From positions 34,953-98,952 of the forward strand of contig NZ_JACJUG010000020.1 of the NCBI RefSeq assembly GCF_014174515.1: 64,000 nucleotides of DNA, written 5' to 3'. The notes under the pieces were generated by a model. That model made no database searches and was not told the origin of the DNA. It saw only the letters and a list, made by a program, of their open reading frames with translations. A program made the translations under genes and the position numbers. Shown here piece by piece: positions 29,770 through 39,504 of this stretch. The first letter of the stretch is position 1. Each line of letters begins with the position of its first letter. Source of the DNA: Mitsuaria sp. WAJ17. GTDB taxonomy: Bacteria; Pseudomonadota; Gammaproteobacteria; Burkholderiales; Burkholderiaceae_C.

Positions 29770-29947
29770 GGGGTGTACCGGGGAGCAGGCTGCATCTTGC
29801 CAGCCGCCCGCAGCCCCTGCCGTTCGTTCATCGCAGCAGGATGCAGTTCAAGCGCGTCGGACGCGCCTTCATCGCTCGGAGCTTTCGGGGTGGTCCCCTA
29901 TTGACGAAACTTCAGTCACCGGATCAATCAACGCAAGGAGTTCCACC

Positions 29948-30178
29948 ATGACCACCCGCTCTACCAGCTACATCGCTTTCGTCATCGGCGTCGCCGCCAC
30001 CGCAGCCCTCTTCACCGGCGTGCGTGTGCAGGTCGATCGTGCGGCCGAGTTCCGCAGCCAGATCGTCAAGCTTGAGCCCGTGTTCATCCAGGGCAAGCGC
30101 GCCGAACAGGTCGCCCAGGTCCAGCAACTGCCCCAGGTCGTGATCAACGGCCGCCGCGCTGACTCCAGCGTGTCATGA
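29948..30178 (+). CDS. Small single-pass membrane protein
   Basis: The protein is 76 aa. Its RBS (AAGGAG) is seven bases before ATG 29948. An N-terminal hydrophobic helix (YIAFVIGVAATAALFTGV) is followed by a soluble tail rich in Gln/Val (EPVFIQGKRAEQVAQVQQLP, then VVINGRR). Third positions are strongly G/C. No family is recognised. The tail is probably periplasmic. It is followed at 30214 by a terminator and stands alone. Confidence 0.7.
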   Translation: MTTRSTSYIAFVIGVAATAALFTGVRVQVDRAAEFRSQIVKLEPVFIQGKRAEQVAQVQQLPQVVINGRRADSSVS

Positions 30179-30213
30179 ACGCATCAGCCTTGCGCTGATT
30201 GCCATCCCTCGAC

Positions 30214-30242
30214 AGCCCGGCTTAGGCCGGGCTTTTGCTTTT
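30214..30242 (+). terminator. Terminator after the small membrane-protein gene
   Basis: The perfect stem AGCCCGGC / GCCGGGCT with a TTAG loop is followed by TTTGCTTTT. Confidence 0.85.
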
Positions 30243-30253
30243 CTGGGCCCTTC

Positions 30254-30286
30254 TGGTGCTTTGATGGTGCTTTGATGGTGCTCCGA
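30254..30286 (+). repeat. Three 11-bp tandem repeats
   Basis: TGGTGCTTTGA occurs twice head to tail, followed by a third copy with two changes (TGGTGCTCCGA). It lies in the 335-base gene-poor stretch 30179-30513, which otherwise contains the terminator above and no convincing gene. Confidence 0.85.
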
Positions 30287-30620
30287 CGCGCGGGTCGCCC
30301 GACGTGCCCCGGCGCCTGCCGACCGCCCGCAGGCTCGAGCGGTTTGGGGTGGTGCCAGTTCTTGCCTGTCACGCCGCCCGCCCGGTCTTCGGCCAGCCGT
30401 TCATCCGCTCAGTCCGCCATTCGCCGCACGCCCTGCGACGACACCGGCGCGGCCCGGCATTCTTCAGTCCATGGATGCAAGGCATCCCACCGGACCGAAG
30501 AAAGGAGCCCACCATGTCCACCAACACCGTCGTTCGAATCGTCCTGTGCGCCGTCATGGCCTACCAGGGCTATCTCTTCGGGGCTGACTGCGGCCGGGCC
30601 ATCAAGGTCTGGGTGCAGGA

Positions 30621-32516
<1,896 letters not shown>

Positions 32517-32678
32517 GGCAAGCGCGCAATGGTACGCGCTTCGCCCCGGGGGCCTTTCCGCAAGCCGGAGGAGCCGCCGCGATGCGCTGGAAATACGGGC
32601 CTTCCATGGCCTTGTCCCGGTCCTGGACAGGCTGCCGGTCTGCGTAAGATGGGCCGGATGCCAGCCTGGAGTTGAGCC

Positions 32679-33194
32679 ATGAGCGACGCCGCCCCTGAAT
32701 CTTCCACCGACCGCGCCGCCGAGCTGCGCCGCAAGCTGATCCGCAACCACCAGGAGGTGCCGCGCGAGCTGTTCCAGCGCGCACCGCTCTATGAAAGCCG
32801 AGTGGCCGGCGTGTCCGACGGCACCCTGGCGCGCAAGCTGGGCTGCGGCATCGACACCGTCCCGCCCGGCAAGCAGAGCTGCCCCTACCACTTCCACCAC
32901 ACGCAGGAAGAGATGTTCATCATCCTCTCCGGCGAGGGCACCCTGCGCGTGGCGGGCGAGCGATTGCCGGTGAAGGCGGGTGACGTGATCTTCATCCCCT
33001 GCGGGCCCGACTACCCGCACCACTTGATCAACACCTCGCAGGCGGACCTGAGCTACCTGTCCATCAGCACGCAGGAGCGGCCCGAGGTCTGCGAGTATCC
33101 GGACTCCGACAAGATCGGCGTCTTCTCCAACAAGGGCCCCGCCTTTCTGCAGCGCCGTGACGCGGGCCTGGACTACTGGGACGGCGAGCCTTGA
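32679..33194 (+). CDS. Cupin-domain protein
   Basis: The protein is 171 aa. The central cupin barrel has CPYHFHHTQEEMFIILSGEG (His71, His73 and Glu78 as metal ligands) and PCGPDYPHHLINTS for the second motif. The C-terminus (YWDGEP) is typical of cupins in the phosphomannose-isomerase-like group. The reaction is unknown. It is divergent from recQ, with a GGAG-type RBS before ATG 32679. The following gene is convergent, so it stands alone. Confidence 0.85.
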   Translation: MSDAAPESSTDRAAELRRKLIRNHQEVPRELFQRAPLYESRVAGVSDGTLARKLGCGIDTVPPGKQSCPYHFHHTQEEMFIILSGEGTLRVAGERLPVKAGDVIFIPCGPDYPHHLINTSQADLSYLSISTQERPEVCEYPDSDKIGVFSNKGPAFLQRRDAGLDYWDGEP

Positions 33195-33212
33195 TCCTCG
33201 CCCGCCCCACGC

Positions 33213-33968
33213 TTAGCGCGGCGGCTTCTCCCCCAGCGCATTGACGCGCGCCAGACCGCTGGTGCGGCGCTTCACCTCGGGCGCGCCCCAGTACTCGACC
33301 GTGCCGATGCCGGACACGCTCACGCGGAGCTCGTCCGTCACCCACAGATTGGCCTGACCGATGCCGCTGATGGCCACGGTGGCCTGGTCCGCGCGCAGCT
33401 GCTCGGCCAGCAGCTTGCCCTTGCCGGTGATCTGCAGGTTCAGGTCCTGCACCTGACCCTTGAGCAGGCCCTCGCCCGAGCCGGAGATGCCGAAGCTCAG
33501 CTGCTCGGCCACCAGGTCGTCGAAGCGCACCTGGCCGGCCCCGGAGATGTGGATGGCCAGGCGTTGCACGCGCACCGGCTCGGCCGCACGCAGGTCCGCG
33601 GCCCCCGAGATGACCAGCTGGCGCAGCTGGCGCATGCTCACGTCCACCTGCAGGCGCTGGCTGTTCCAGAACTTCCAGCTGCCCGAGGGGCGGATCAGCA
33701 GCTTGTCATGCTGGAGCTCGACACTGATGTCCTTCTGCAGTTCGGCATCGCCCGCAATGAAGACCTGGTCCCGCGGCCCCTGAACCAGGCGCAGCTGGGC
33801 GGAGCCGGCGATCTCCAGGCGGTCAAAGGGACCGGGGGCGTAGACCCGGCCTTCGGGCTCCTGGGCCCGGGCCGCGAAGGGCAGCAGGGCCAGGGCCGAG
33901 GTCAGGGCCACGGCCAGGCCGCGGGCCAGCCGCGAAGGCAGGGAGGGGGAAGGAGTGGAGGCGTTCAT
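33213..33968 (-). CDS. Head-GIN (DUF2807) exported protein
   Basis: The protein is 251 aa with a signal peptide ending at AARAQ. The rest is a run of short beta repeats with G-x-A/S patterns (FDRLEIAGSAQLRL, LVISGAADLRA, LAIHISGAGQV, LSFGISGSGEG, VAISGIGQANL), the DUF2807 beta-helix. It ends in EVKRRTSG. It overlaps the response regulator by ATGA and is the last gene of a three-gene unit, so it probably reports on or is controlled by that two-component system. Function unknown. Confidence 0.85.
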   Translation of the reverse strand: MNASTPSPSLPSRLARGLAVALTSALALLPFAARAQEPEGRVYAPGPFDRLEIAGSAQLRLVQGPRDQVFIAGDAELQKDISVELQHDKLLIRPSGSWKFWNSQRLQVDVSMRQLRQLVISGAADLRAAEPVRVQRLAIHISGAGQVRFDDLVAEQLSFGISGSGEGLLKGQVQDLNLQITGKGKLLAEQLRADQATVAISGIGQANLWVTDELRVSVSGIGTVEYWGAPEVKRRTSGLARVNALGEKPPR

Positions 33969-34732
33969 ATCGACTGCTCACGCAAACGCTTGGAGACCTC
34001 GCGGCTGGCCGTGAAGCGCGTGCCATCGCGCATCTGGACCACCAACTGGGAGTTCTCGTCCGGACTCATGGACTCGACGAAGTCGAGGTTGACGATGCAG
34101 CTGCGCTGCAGCTTCAGGAAGCGCAGCGGGTCCAGGCGCTGCTCGAAGGCGGTGATGGGCAGGCGCACCAGGAACTGGCGGCCGCGGCTGGCCACGGCGG
34201 TGTACTTGGTGTCGGAGCGCAGGTACTCGATGGCCTCGACCTGCAGCGGGAAGATCTTGCCCTGGTCCCGCACCAGAATGCGGGTCAGCGGCTCCAGTTC
34301 GGCGCCAGGCAGGGCCGCGGTCTCCAGCGCGCCCTGCCATTGCTGCAGGTGGCCGACGGTCTGCAGCGCGTGCTGCACGGCCTCGTCGAAGCGCTCCTGT
34401 GAGAAGGGCTTGAGCAGGTAGTCCACGGCATGCAGCTCGAAGGCGGCCAGGGCGTGCTCGTCATAGGCGGTGGTGAAGATCACCGCGGGGCTCTGGCTCA
34501 TGCCCGCCTCGCCCAGGGCGCGCAGCACCTGCAGGCCGGTCATGCCGGGCATCTGGATGTCCATGAAGACGAGGCCCGGCTGCAGGCGCTGGATGGCCTC
34601 CAGCGCCGCCGGTCCGTCGCTGCACTGGGCCACCAGCTCCAGCTGGGGCAGGGCCTGGACCCACTCGGCCAGGGCCTCGGCGGCCAGGGGCTCGTCCTCG
34701 GCGATGAGGGTGCGTATGCGGGGGGAGTTCAT
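33965..34732 (-). CDS. LytTR-type response regulator
   Basis: The protein is 255 aa. The receiver domain has AEDEP and the phosphoacceptor Asp58 in VFMDIQMPGMTG, then TTAYDEHALAAF and YLLKPF. A C-terminal LytTR DNA-binding domain follows (IFPLQVEAIEYLRSDTKYT, FLKLQRSCIVNLDFV). It is the partner of the histidine kinase that precedes it, with which it overlaps by four bases. Regulated genes are unknown; the overlapping head-GIN gene is the obvious candidate. Confidence 0.92.
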   Translation of the reverse strand: MNSPRIRTLIAEDEPLAAEALAEWVQALPQLELVAQCSDGPAALEAIQRLQPGLVFMDIQMPGMTGLQVLRALGEAGMSQSPAVIFTTAYDEHALAAFELHAVDYLLKPFSQERFDEAVQHALQTVGHLQQWQGALETAALPGAELEPLTRILVRDQGKIFPLQVEAIEYLRSDTKYTAVASRGRQFLVRLPITAFEQRLDPLRFLKLQRSCIVNLDFVESMSPDENSQLVVQMRDGTRFTASREVSKRLREQSI

Positions 34733-35838
34733 GCTTCTTGCGGAATCCAGAGGTCGACGCGAAAGCCCGCGCCGGGCTGGGTGTGGACGCGCAGGCGCGC
34801 GCGGCCGTCGTAGTCCAGGGCAAAGCGCCGCCGCAGGGCGCCCAGGCCGATGCCGCTGCGCCCGGGCCGCTCGGCGTCCAACTGGGCCGGATCGCAACCC
34901 TCGCCATCATCCTGCACACAGAGGTTGAGGCCGCCGTTGAGGGCATCGCGCTGGGCGCTGATCTGGATCGTGCCGCCCTGCACCCGCGGCGCGATGCCGT
35001 GCACGATGCAGTTCTCCACCAGGGGCTGCAGGGTCAGGGGCGGCAGCTCGTCCTGCAGCACGGCCTCGTCCAGGGCCCACTTCACCTGTAGGCGAGGGCC
35101 CAGGCGCAGGGCTTCCAGGGCGAGGTAGTCGCGCACGAAGTCCAGCTCCTGCTGCAGATCGACGCGGTCGGTGGCGCTGCGCTTGCTGTCCAGCACATAG
35201 CGCAGCATGCCTGAGAAGCGCAGCAGGGCTTGCTCGGCCGCGCGGGCGTCCTTGCGGGTCAGCGCGATGAGGGAGTTGAGCGTGTTGAAGAGGAAATGCG
35301 GGTTCAGCTTGCCGCTGATGACGGACAGTTCGGCCCGCGCCAGTGCGGACTCGGCCTGCGCCGCCGCGACGGCCAGCGAGCGGGCGCGCCGCGCGCTGTA
35401 GACCGCGCCAAATCCTGTGGCCAGGGCCGCGTAGGCGATCAGGCCCCAGATGGCGCGCCACAGGATGTACTGGGCCAGCATGGCGGCAGCATGCTCGCTG
35501 CCGAAGAGGGCCTGGGCGAGCTGGTAGTCCAGCATCAGCCAGATCCCGCTGAAGAGCAGCGCCGCCCCGGCATGCAGCAGCACCAACTGCCCGAAGCGGC
35601 GGCTGCGCTGGCTGACCCAGCGCATCCAGGGGTGCACGGCCGTGCCCAGCAGCATGGGGGCCCACAGTGTCATCGTGGACTGCAGCAGGGCCTCCCATAT
35701 CTTCCAGGGGCCGCGCTGGAATTCCGTGCCCGCCAGCACGAACAGGCCCCAGGTCAGGCCGCAGACGCCGGCATAGCCCAGCCACAGCCGACGCGATGAG
35801 GGCCGGGCGGGCGTGGAGTTGGGGCGAGGAGAAGACAT
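34729..35838 (-). CDS. LytS/YehU-type sensor histidine kinase
   Basis: The protein is 369 aa. Four hydrophobic helices occupy about residues 18-145. The His_kinase domain carries the phosphoacceptor His181 in LNPHFLFNTLNSLIALTRKD, followed by an ATPase region with LTLQPLVENCIVHG and GLGALRRRF. No extracytoplasmic sensor domain is visible, so sensing is probably in the membrane. It is first of the operon kinase - regulator - head-GIN protein and divergent from ssb. Confidence 0.92.
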   Translation of the reverse strand: MSSPRPNSTPARPSSRRLWLGYAGVCGLTWGLFVLAGTEFQRGPWKIWEALLQSTMTLWAPMLLGTAVHPWMRWVSQRSRRFGQLVLLHAGAALLFSGIWLMLDYQLAQALFGSEHAAAMLAQYILWRAIWGLIAYAALATGFGAVYSARRARSLAVAAAQAESALARAELSVISGKLNPHFLFNTLNSLIALTRKDARAAEQALLRFSGMLRYVLDSKRSATDRVDLQQELDFVRDYLALEALRLGPRLQVKWALDEAVLQDELPPLTLQPLVENCIVHGIAPRVQGGTIQISAQRDALNGGLNLCVQDDGEGCDPAQLDAERPGRSGIGLGALRRRFALDYDGRARLRVHTQPGAGFRVDLWIPQEA

Positions 35839-36049
35839 GGCGTCATCCTAGCCAAGCCCGGCGGGCCGCCGGACCGGGGTGGGACCAAGTGCCGGAAGCC
35901 GGGCATGGCGTGCGATTCCCGGACGGTCTTGCCCGGCAGGCGCCGGCCTGCTCCCGTCTTCGGGGGACGGTCCGGGGACGTCCTGCCAAGGGTCCCGGCC
36001 GGGTCGCACGGCATAATCGGGGTTTGAATTCCTGTCCGCGAGCGCTTCC

Positions 36050-36601
36050 ATGGCATCCGTCAACAAAGTCATCCTCATTGGCAACCTGGGCCGTGATCCC
36101 GAGGTTCGCTACACCCCCAGCGGCGCCGCGGTCTGCAACATCAGCCTCGCGACCACCCGCAACTGGAAGAGCCGCGAAGGTGGCGAGCGCCAGGAAGAGA
36201 CCGAATGGCACCGCGTGGTCTTCTACGACCGCCTGGCTGAGATCGCCGGCGAGTACCTGAAGAAGGGCCGCCCCGTCTATGTGGAAGGTCGCCTGAAGAC
36301 CCGCAAGTGGCAGGACAAGGAAGGCCGCGACCAGTACACCACCGAGATCATCGCCGAGCAGATGCAGCTGCTGGGCGGCCGTGACAGCGGTGGTGGCGGT
36401 GACGACTTCGGTGGCGGCGGTGGCGGCTACAGCCGCGAGCGCAGCGCCCCGCAAGGTGGCGGCCAAGGCGGTGGTGACGACTTCGGCGGCGAGGCCCGCG
36501 CCCCGCGTGCCGCAGCTCCCCGCGCCCCGGCCCCGCGCCCGGCGCCCGCGCCGCGTCCGGCCACCGGCTTTGATGACATGGATGACGATATTCCCTTCTA
36601 A
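36050..36601 (+). CDS. ssb: Single-stranded DNA-binding protein
   Basis: The protein is 183 aa. The OB-fold is at the N-terminus (NKVILIGNLGRDPEVRYTPSG, TEWHRVVFYDRLAEIAGEYL), followed by Gly-rich and Ala/Pro-rich linkers and the acidic protein-interaction tip DDMDDDIPF. It coats ssDNA in replication and repair. The island described below begins directly after its terminator, leaving ssb intact. Confidence 0.97.
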   Translation: MASVNKVILIGNLGRDPEVRYTPSGAAVCNISLATTRNWKSREGGERQEETEWHRVVFYDRLAEIAGEYLKKGRPVYVEGRLKTRKWQDKEGRDQYTTEIIAEQMQLLGGRDSGGGGDDFGGGGGGYSRERSAPQGGGQGGGDDFGGEARAPRAAAPRAPAPRPAPAPRPATGFDDMDDDIPF

Positions 36602-36630
36602 CCGGCACCTTGTTGTTTTTCTGTTGATTG

Positions 36631-36665
36631 AAGGCCCGCGCTCCGAGAGGACGCGGGCCTTTTTC
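36631..36665 (+). terminator. ssb terminator
   Basis: The stem AAGGCCCGCG / CGCGGGCCTT is followed by T's. The left end of the island lies immediately after it. Confidence 0.88.
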
Positions 36666-36667
36666 CT

Positions 36668-36687
36668 TATCAACACACCGTTTTGTG
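36668..36687 (+). repeat. Candidate left end repeat of the island
   Basis: TATCAACACACCGTTTTGTG aligns with TATCCACACCTTTTTGCG at 51056 if a two-base gap is allowed after TATC. It lies just after the ssb terminator. Similarity is partial, so this is only a candidate attachment or end sequence. Confidence 0.35.
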
Positions 36688-36734
36688 TTTTTGTTGGAAT
36701 AGACTCAACTACGAACTTGCAAAATGGTGGATAA

Positions 36735-37991
36735 ATGTCGCGATACGTCGCGAAGCGCTTCAGGTTCCAAAACGGAGAACATCACTCGGTGCTGAAGGGG
36801 CCGGACGGCCTCCCAGTGCATGCGGTGACGTTGTTCCTACAAAAGTTCCGCAAACGAGGGCGTGCAGCCAACACCATTCACGCCGTTTGCCAATGTCTCG
36901 CGCTGCTCCACCGTGAGCTCGACGCCAACCCGCGAGTCGACATCCTCGGACGCCTGCGTAGCGGTCAGTTCTTGACGATGTCCGAGCTGGCTCGACTAGC
37001 TGACGTATCGCAATACCCCATGAAGGCGCTAACTCAGGAGGACGAGCCGCAAACGACACCGCAGGTGGTCAACCTCAAGAGTGTCCGGATTCGACGCAGC
37101 AAGGCTGCCGACGAGGTGGAGGCCGTAGGTAAGGCCAATCACGCCAACCGGATGCGCTACATGGCGGACTACCTGGGCTTCCTTGCTAGCTACTACGCTG
37201 CTGAGCTTCCTCGGCAGCAGCGCCAGCAACTCAACTTGGAAAGTGCAGAGGCCCTCAGAACCTTCAAGGCACAGATTCCCAAGGTGACCAAGCGGGCTCA
37301 GATGGACGCTCGGGAAGGCCTCTCAAAGGAGGACCAGGACCGACTGCTTCGAGTCGTGCATCCAGCGAGTCCAGACAACCCTTGGGAGCGGGGCTTTGTT
37401 CGCCGTCGGAACTGGGTAATCGTCATGCTGTTACTCGCGACGGGCATGCGCAGCGGCGAACTGCTTGGGCTGCAAATCGGCGATATCAAGCAGCAGTTGT
37501 CCAAGCTGGGCGTCCTGCGTCGAGCAGATGCTCCGGAAGACCCCCGTCGGACCCCGGTGGGTACGAAGACAAACGACCGCGAGCTGGAATTGCTGCCAAG
37601 CAGCATGCGCGCACTTCTGGTTCACATCAACGTGGAGCGGCATCGCATCCGGGCAGCCCGCAGGCACCCGCAGGTATTCGTTGCTCAGGATGGAAAGCCG
37701 CTATCTACCCGCAGCATCGGCAAGCTGTTTCAGCAATTGCGCGTGGCATGCCCCGGGCTTCCTGTGACGCTGACCAGCCATGTCATGCGGCATACGTGGA
37801 ATGAGCGTTTCTCCGAGCAGGCTGACGAGATGGGCTTGTCTGAAGTCGAAGAAGCACGCGCTCGCAATGAGCAGCAAGGCTGGACAGAGAACTCCCAGTC
37901 CGCGCGCAACTACACGCGACGCCACACGCGGCGCAAGGGACGTGCAGTCGCACTGAAACTGCAGGAGGACCTTGATGTCTCAGGCAACTGA
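36735..37991 (+). CDS. Tyrosine recombinase/integrase at the island left end
   Basis: The protein is 418 aa. The catalytic region shows the first Arg in LLATGMRSGELLGLQ, the box II pattern HVMRHTWNERF (His-x-x-Arg) and the nucleophile Tyr in SARNYTRRHTRR. The N-terminal half is a SAM-like core-binding domain. It comes before the GmtY-like gene and overlaps it by 17 bases with GCAGGAGG as that gene's RBS. Its presence makes four-gene integrase-type modules possible; it may set target-site choice. Confidence 0.88.
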   Translation: MSRYVAKRFRFQNGEHHSVLKGPDGLPVHAVTLFLQKFRKRGRAANTIHAVCQCLALLHRELDANPRVDILGRLRSGQFLTMSELARLADVSQYPMKALTQEDEPQTTPQVVNLKSVRIRRSKAADEVEAVGKANHANRMRYMADYLGFLASYYAAELPRQQRQQLNLESAEALRTFKAQIPKVTKRAQMDAREGLSKEDQDRLLRVVHPASPDNPWERGFVRRRNWVIVMLLLATGMRSGELLGLQIGDIKQQLSKLGVLRRADAPEDPRRTPVGTKTNDRELELLPSSMRALLVHINVERHRIRAARRHPQVFVAQDGKPLSTRSIGKLFQQLRVACPGLPVTLTSHVMRHTWNERFSEQADEMGLSEVEEARARNEQQGWTENSQSARNYTRRHTRRKGRAVALKLQEDLDVSGN

Positions 37992-39504
37992 ACTGAAGTC
38001 CCATGCCTTGGCTCACAGGCTACCTGAGCGCGTCTTCACCCGTTCACGCGCGTCTCTTGACCCCAGCCTAGATGTCTGGGAGTGGGCTGATGGACCATTC
38101 ATCGCTAGGCTCGACTTTCGACGGCTCGATGGAAACGCCAAGTTCTTCAAGGAGCCCTTGAAGGAGGCTTTGATTCCCTATCTGAAGGGGCACTCATCGA
38201 AGCACGTCACGAATCTCTTCCAAGCGTTCTTCCACTTTTTGGAAAGCGCACCCGCGTATCCGACCACGGCGATTGATGAGCAAGACGTCGCGAACTACGC
38301 TGCTCGGCTCGGCGAACACGAGAAATGGCGCGTTGGCACGCTGAACGGACTGCTCCAAAAGTGGGTCGAACTCCAGCTACCTGGTGTCACGGCCGAATGC
38401 GCGGCCTATCTCAGAGAGCACAGGAAGCCCGGCAACACCAAGGGCGACGCAGTACGGACACGGGACCCTGTAAAGGGCCCGTTCAGCGAGGATGAGTACA
38501 CCGCCCTCCATTCAGCTGCAAATGCAGCTTATGGCAGAGGAGAGCTGCCGCTGTGGACCCTCCTCCTAGCGCGGCTGCTCCTCGCATGTGGCGGGCGCAT
38601 CTCCCAGTACGTATCGCTGAAGCTGTCTGACTTCAACCCTCAGACCTCGGTCCTGAGGCTTCCCCAAGTGAAGACGGGGCTTGACCACGCACGGGCAAGC
38701 TTCCTTGAGTTCGACATCAGCTCTCAGACGTCGCAGCTCATCGTGGCATATCGCGATGAGCTGTTGGCTTCCGGGAACGCTGACGACTGTGCCTTCTTCC
38801 CCGCCGAGCTTGTCATGCCCCGGGGACCTCGCAAGCAGGTCCGCTCTGAGGCCGACATTTTCTTTGGGCACTGCACCCCTCAGAACCTGTCGCAGGGCTT
38901 TGTCCAGTACATGCGCGAAATCGCGCCACCCACAGCTCGACTTGACTACGCCCCGATGCCTGTCGTGCCACAGCGGTTCCGCTACACGTTCGGCACTCGA
39001 TTGGCCGAGGAGGGTTCCAGCAAGATGGTCATTGCGGAACGGCTGGGACACGCGGACCTCCAGAACGTTGACTGCTATGTTTCCGCCTCTCCGAAGATTG
39101 TCGAGAGTTACGACAAGGCGCTGAGCAAGTTCCTGGCGCCACTCGCGCAGGCCTTCAAGGGGCAGGTGGTGGAGGACGAAGCCCACAGCACCCACAAGGG
39201 CGCCCCGGGCAGTCGAATTCATGACTTCCGGGTGGCCACCGAGGGGCTGGGCAGCTGTGCCGGCAAGGGTGCTGGCTGTGGATTCAACAAGCCGGTAGCT
39301 TGCTACTCCTGCTTCCGATTCGAACCATGGCTCGATGCGCCGCATGAGAAGGTGTTGCATCGACTCGAAGCTGACCGGCAGAAGTGGGCGTCGGATGACC
39401 GCATGGCAGCGGTGAATGACGAGCCCATCCGGGCTGTTAAGGAGGTCATCGCGCTTTGCGCGCAAATCTGGTCGCAGCGCGGTCACGAGGAGGGCGCGGC
39501 ATGA
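37975..39504 (+). CDS. gmtY: GmtY-like tyrosine recombinase
   Basis: The protein is 509 aa. Catalytic residues are visible in LLACGGRISQYVSLKL (Arg), VVPQRFRYTFGTRLAEEG (box II; Arg present, first His replaced by Gln) and LGHADLQNVDCYV (Tyr). A C-terminal Cys cluster (CAGKGAGCGFNKPVACYSC) looks like a zinc-binding region. Length, Cys-rich tail and position before a 669-aa recombinase and a small coiled-coil protein match the gamma-mobile-trio recombinase GmtY as I recall it. ATG 37975 has GCAGGAGG upstream. It overlaps the next gene by ATGA. Confidence 0.72.
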   Translation: MSQATELKSHALAHRLPERVFTRSRASLDPSLDVWEWADGPFIARLDFRRLDGNAKFFKEPLKEALIPYLKGHSSKHVTNLFQAFFHFLESAPAYPTTAIDEQDVANYAARLGEHEKWRVGTLNGLLQKWVELQLPGVTAECAAYLREHRKPGNTKGDAVRTRDPVKGPFSEDEYTALHSAANAAYGRGELPLWTLLLARLLLACGGRISQYVSLKLSDFNPQTSVLRLPQVKTGLDHARASFLEFDISSQTSQLIVAYRDELLASGNADDCAFFPAELVMPRGPRKQVRSEADIFFGHCTPQNLSQGFVQYMREIAPPTARLDYAPMPVVPQRFRYTFGTRLAEEGSSKMVIAERLGHADLQNVDCYVSASPKIVESYDKALSKFLAPLAQAFKGQVVEDEAHSTHKGAPGSRIHDFRVATEGLGSCAGKGAGCGFNKPVACYSCFRFEPWLDAPHEKVLHRLEADRQKWASDDRMAAVNDEPIRAVKEVIALCAQIWSQRGHEEGAA

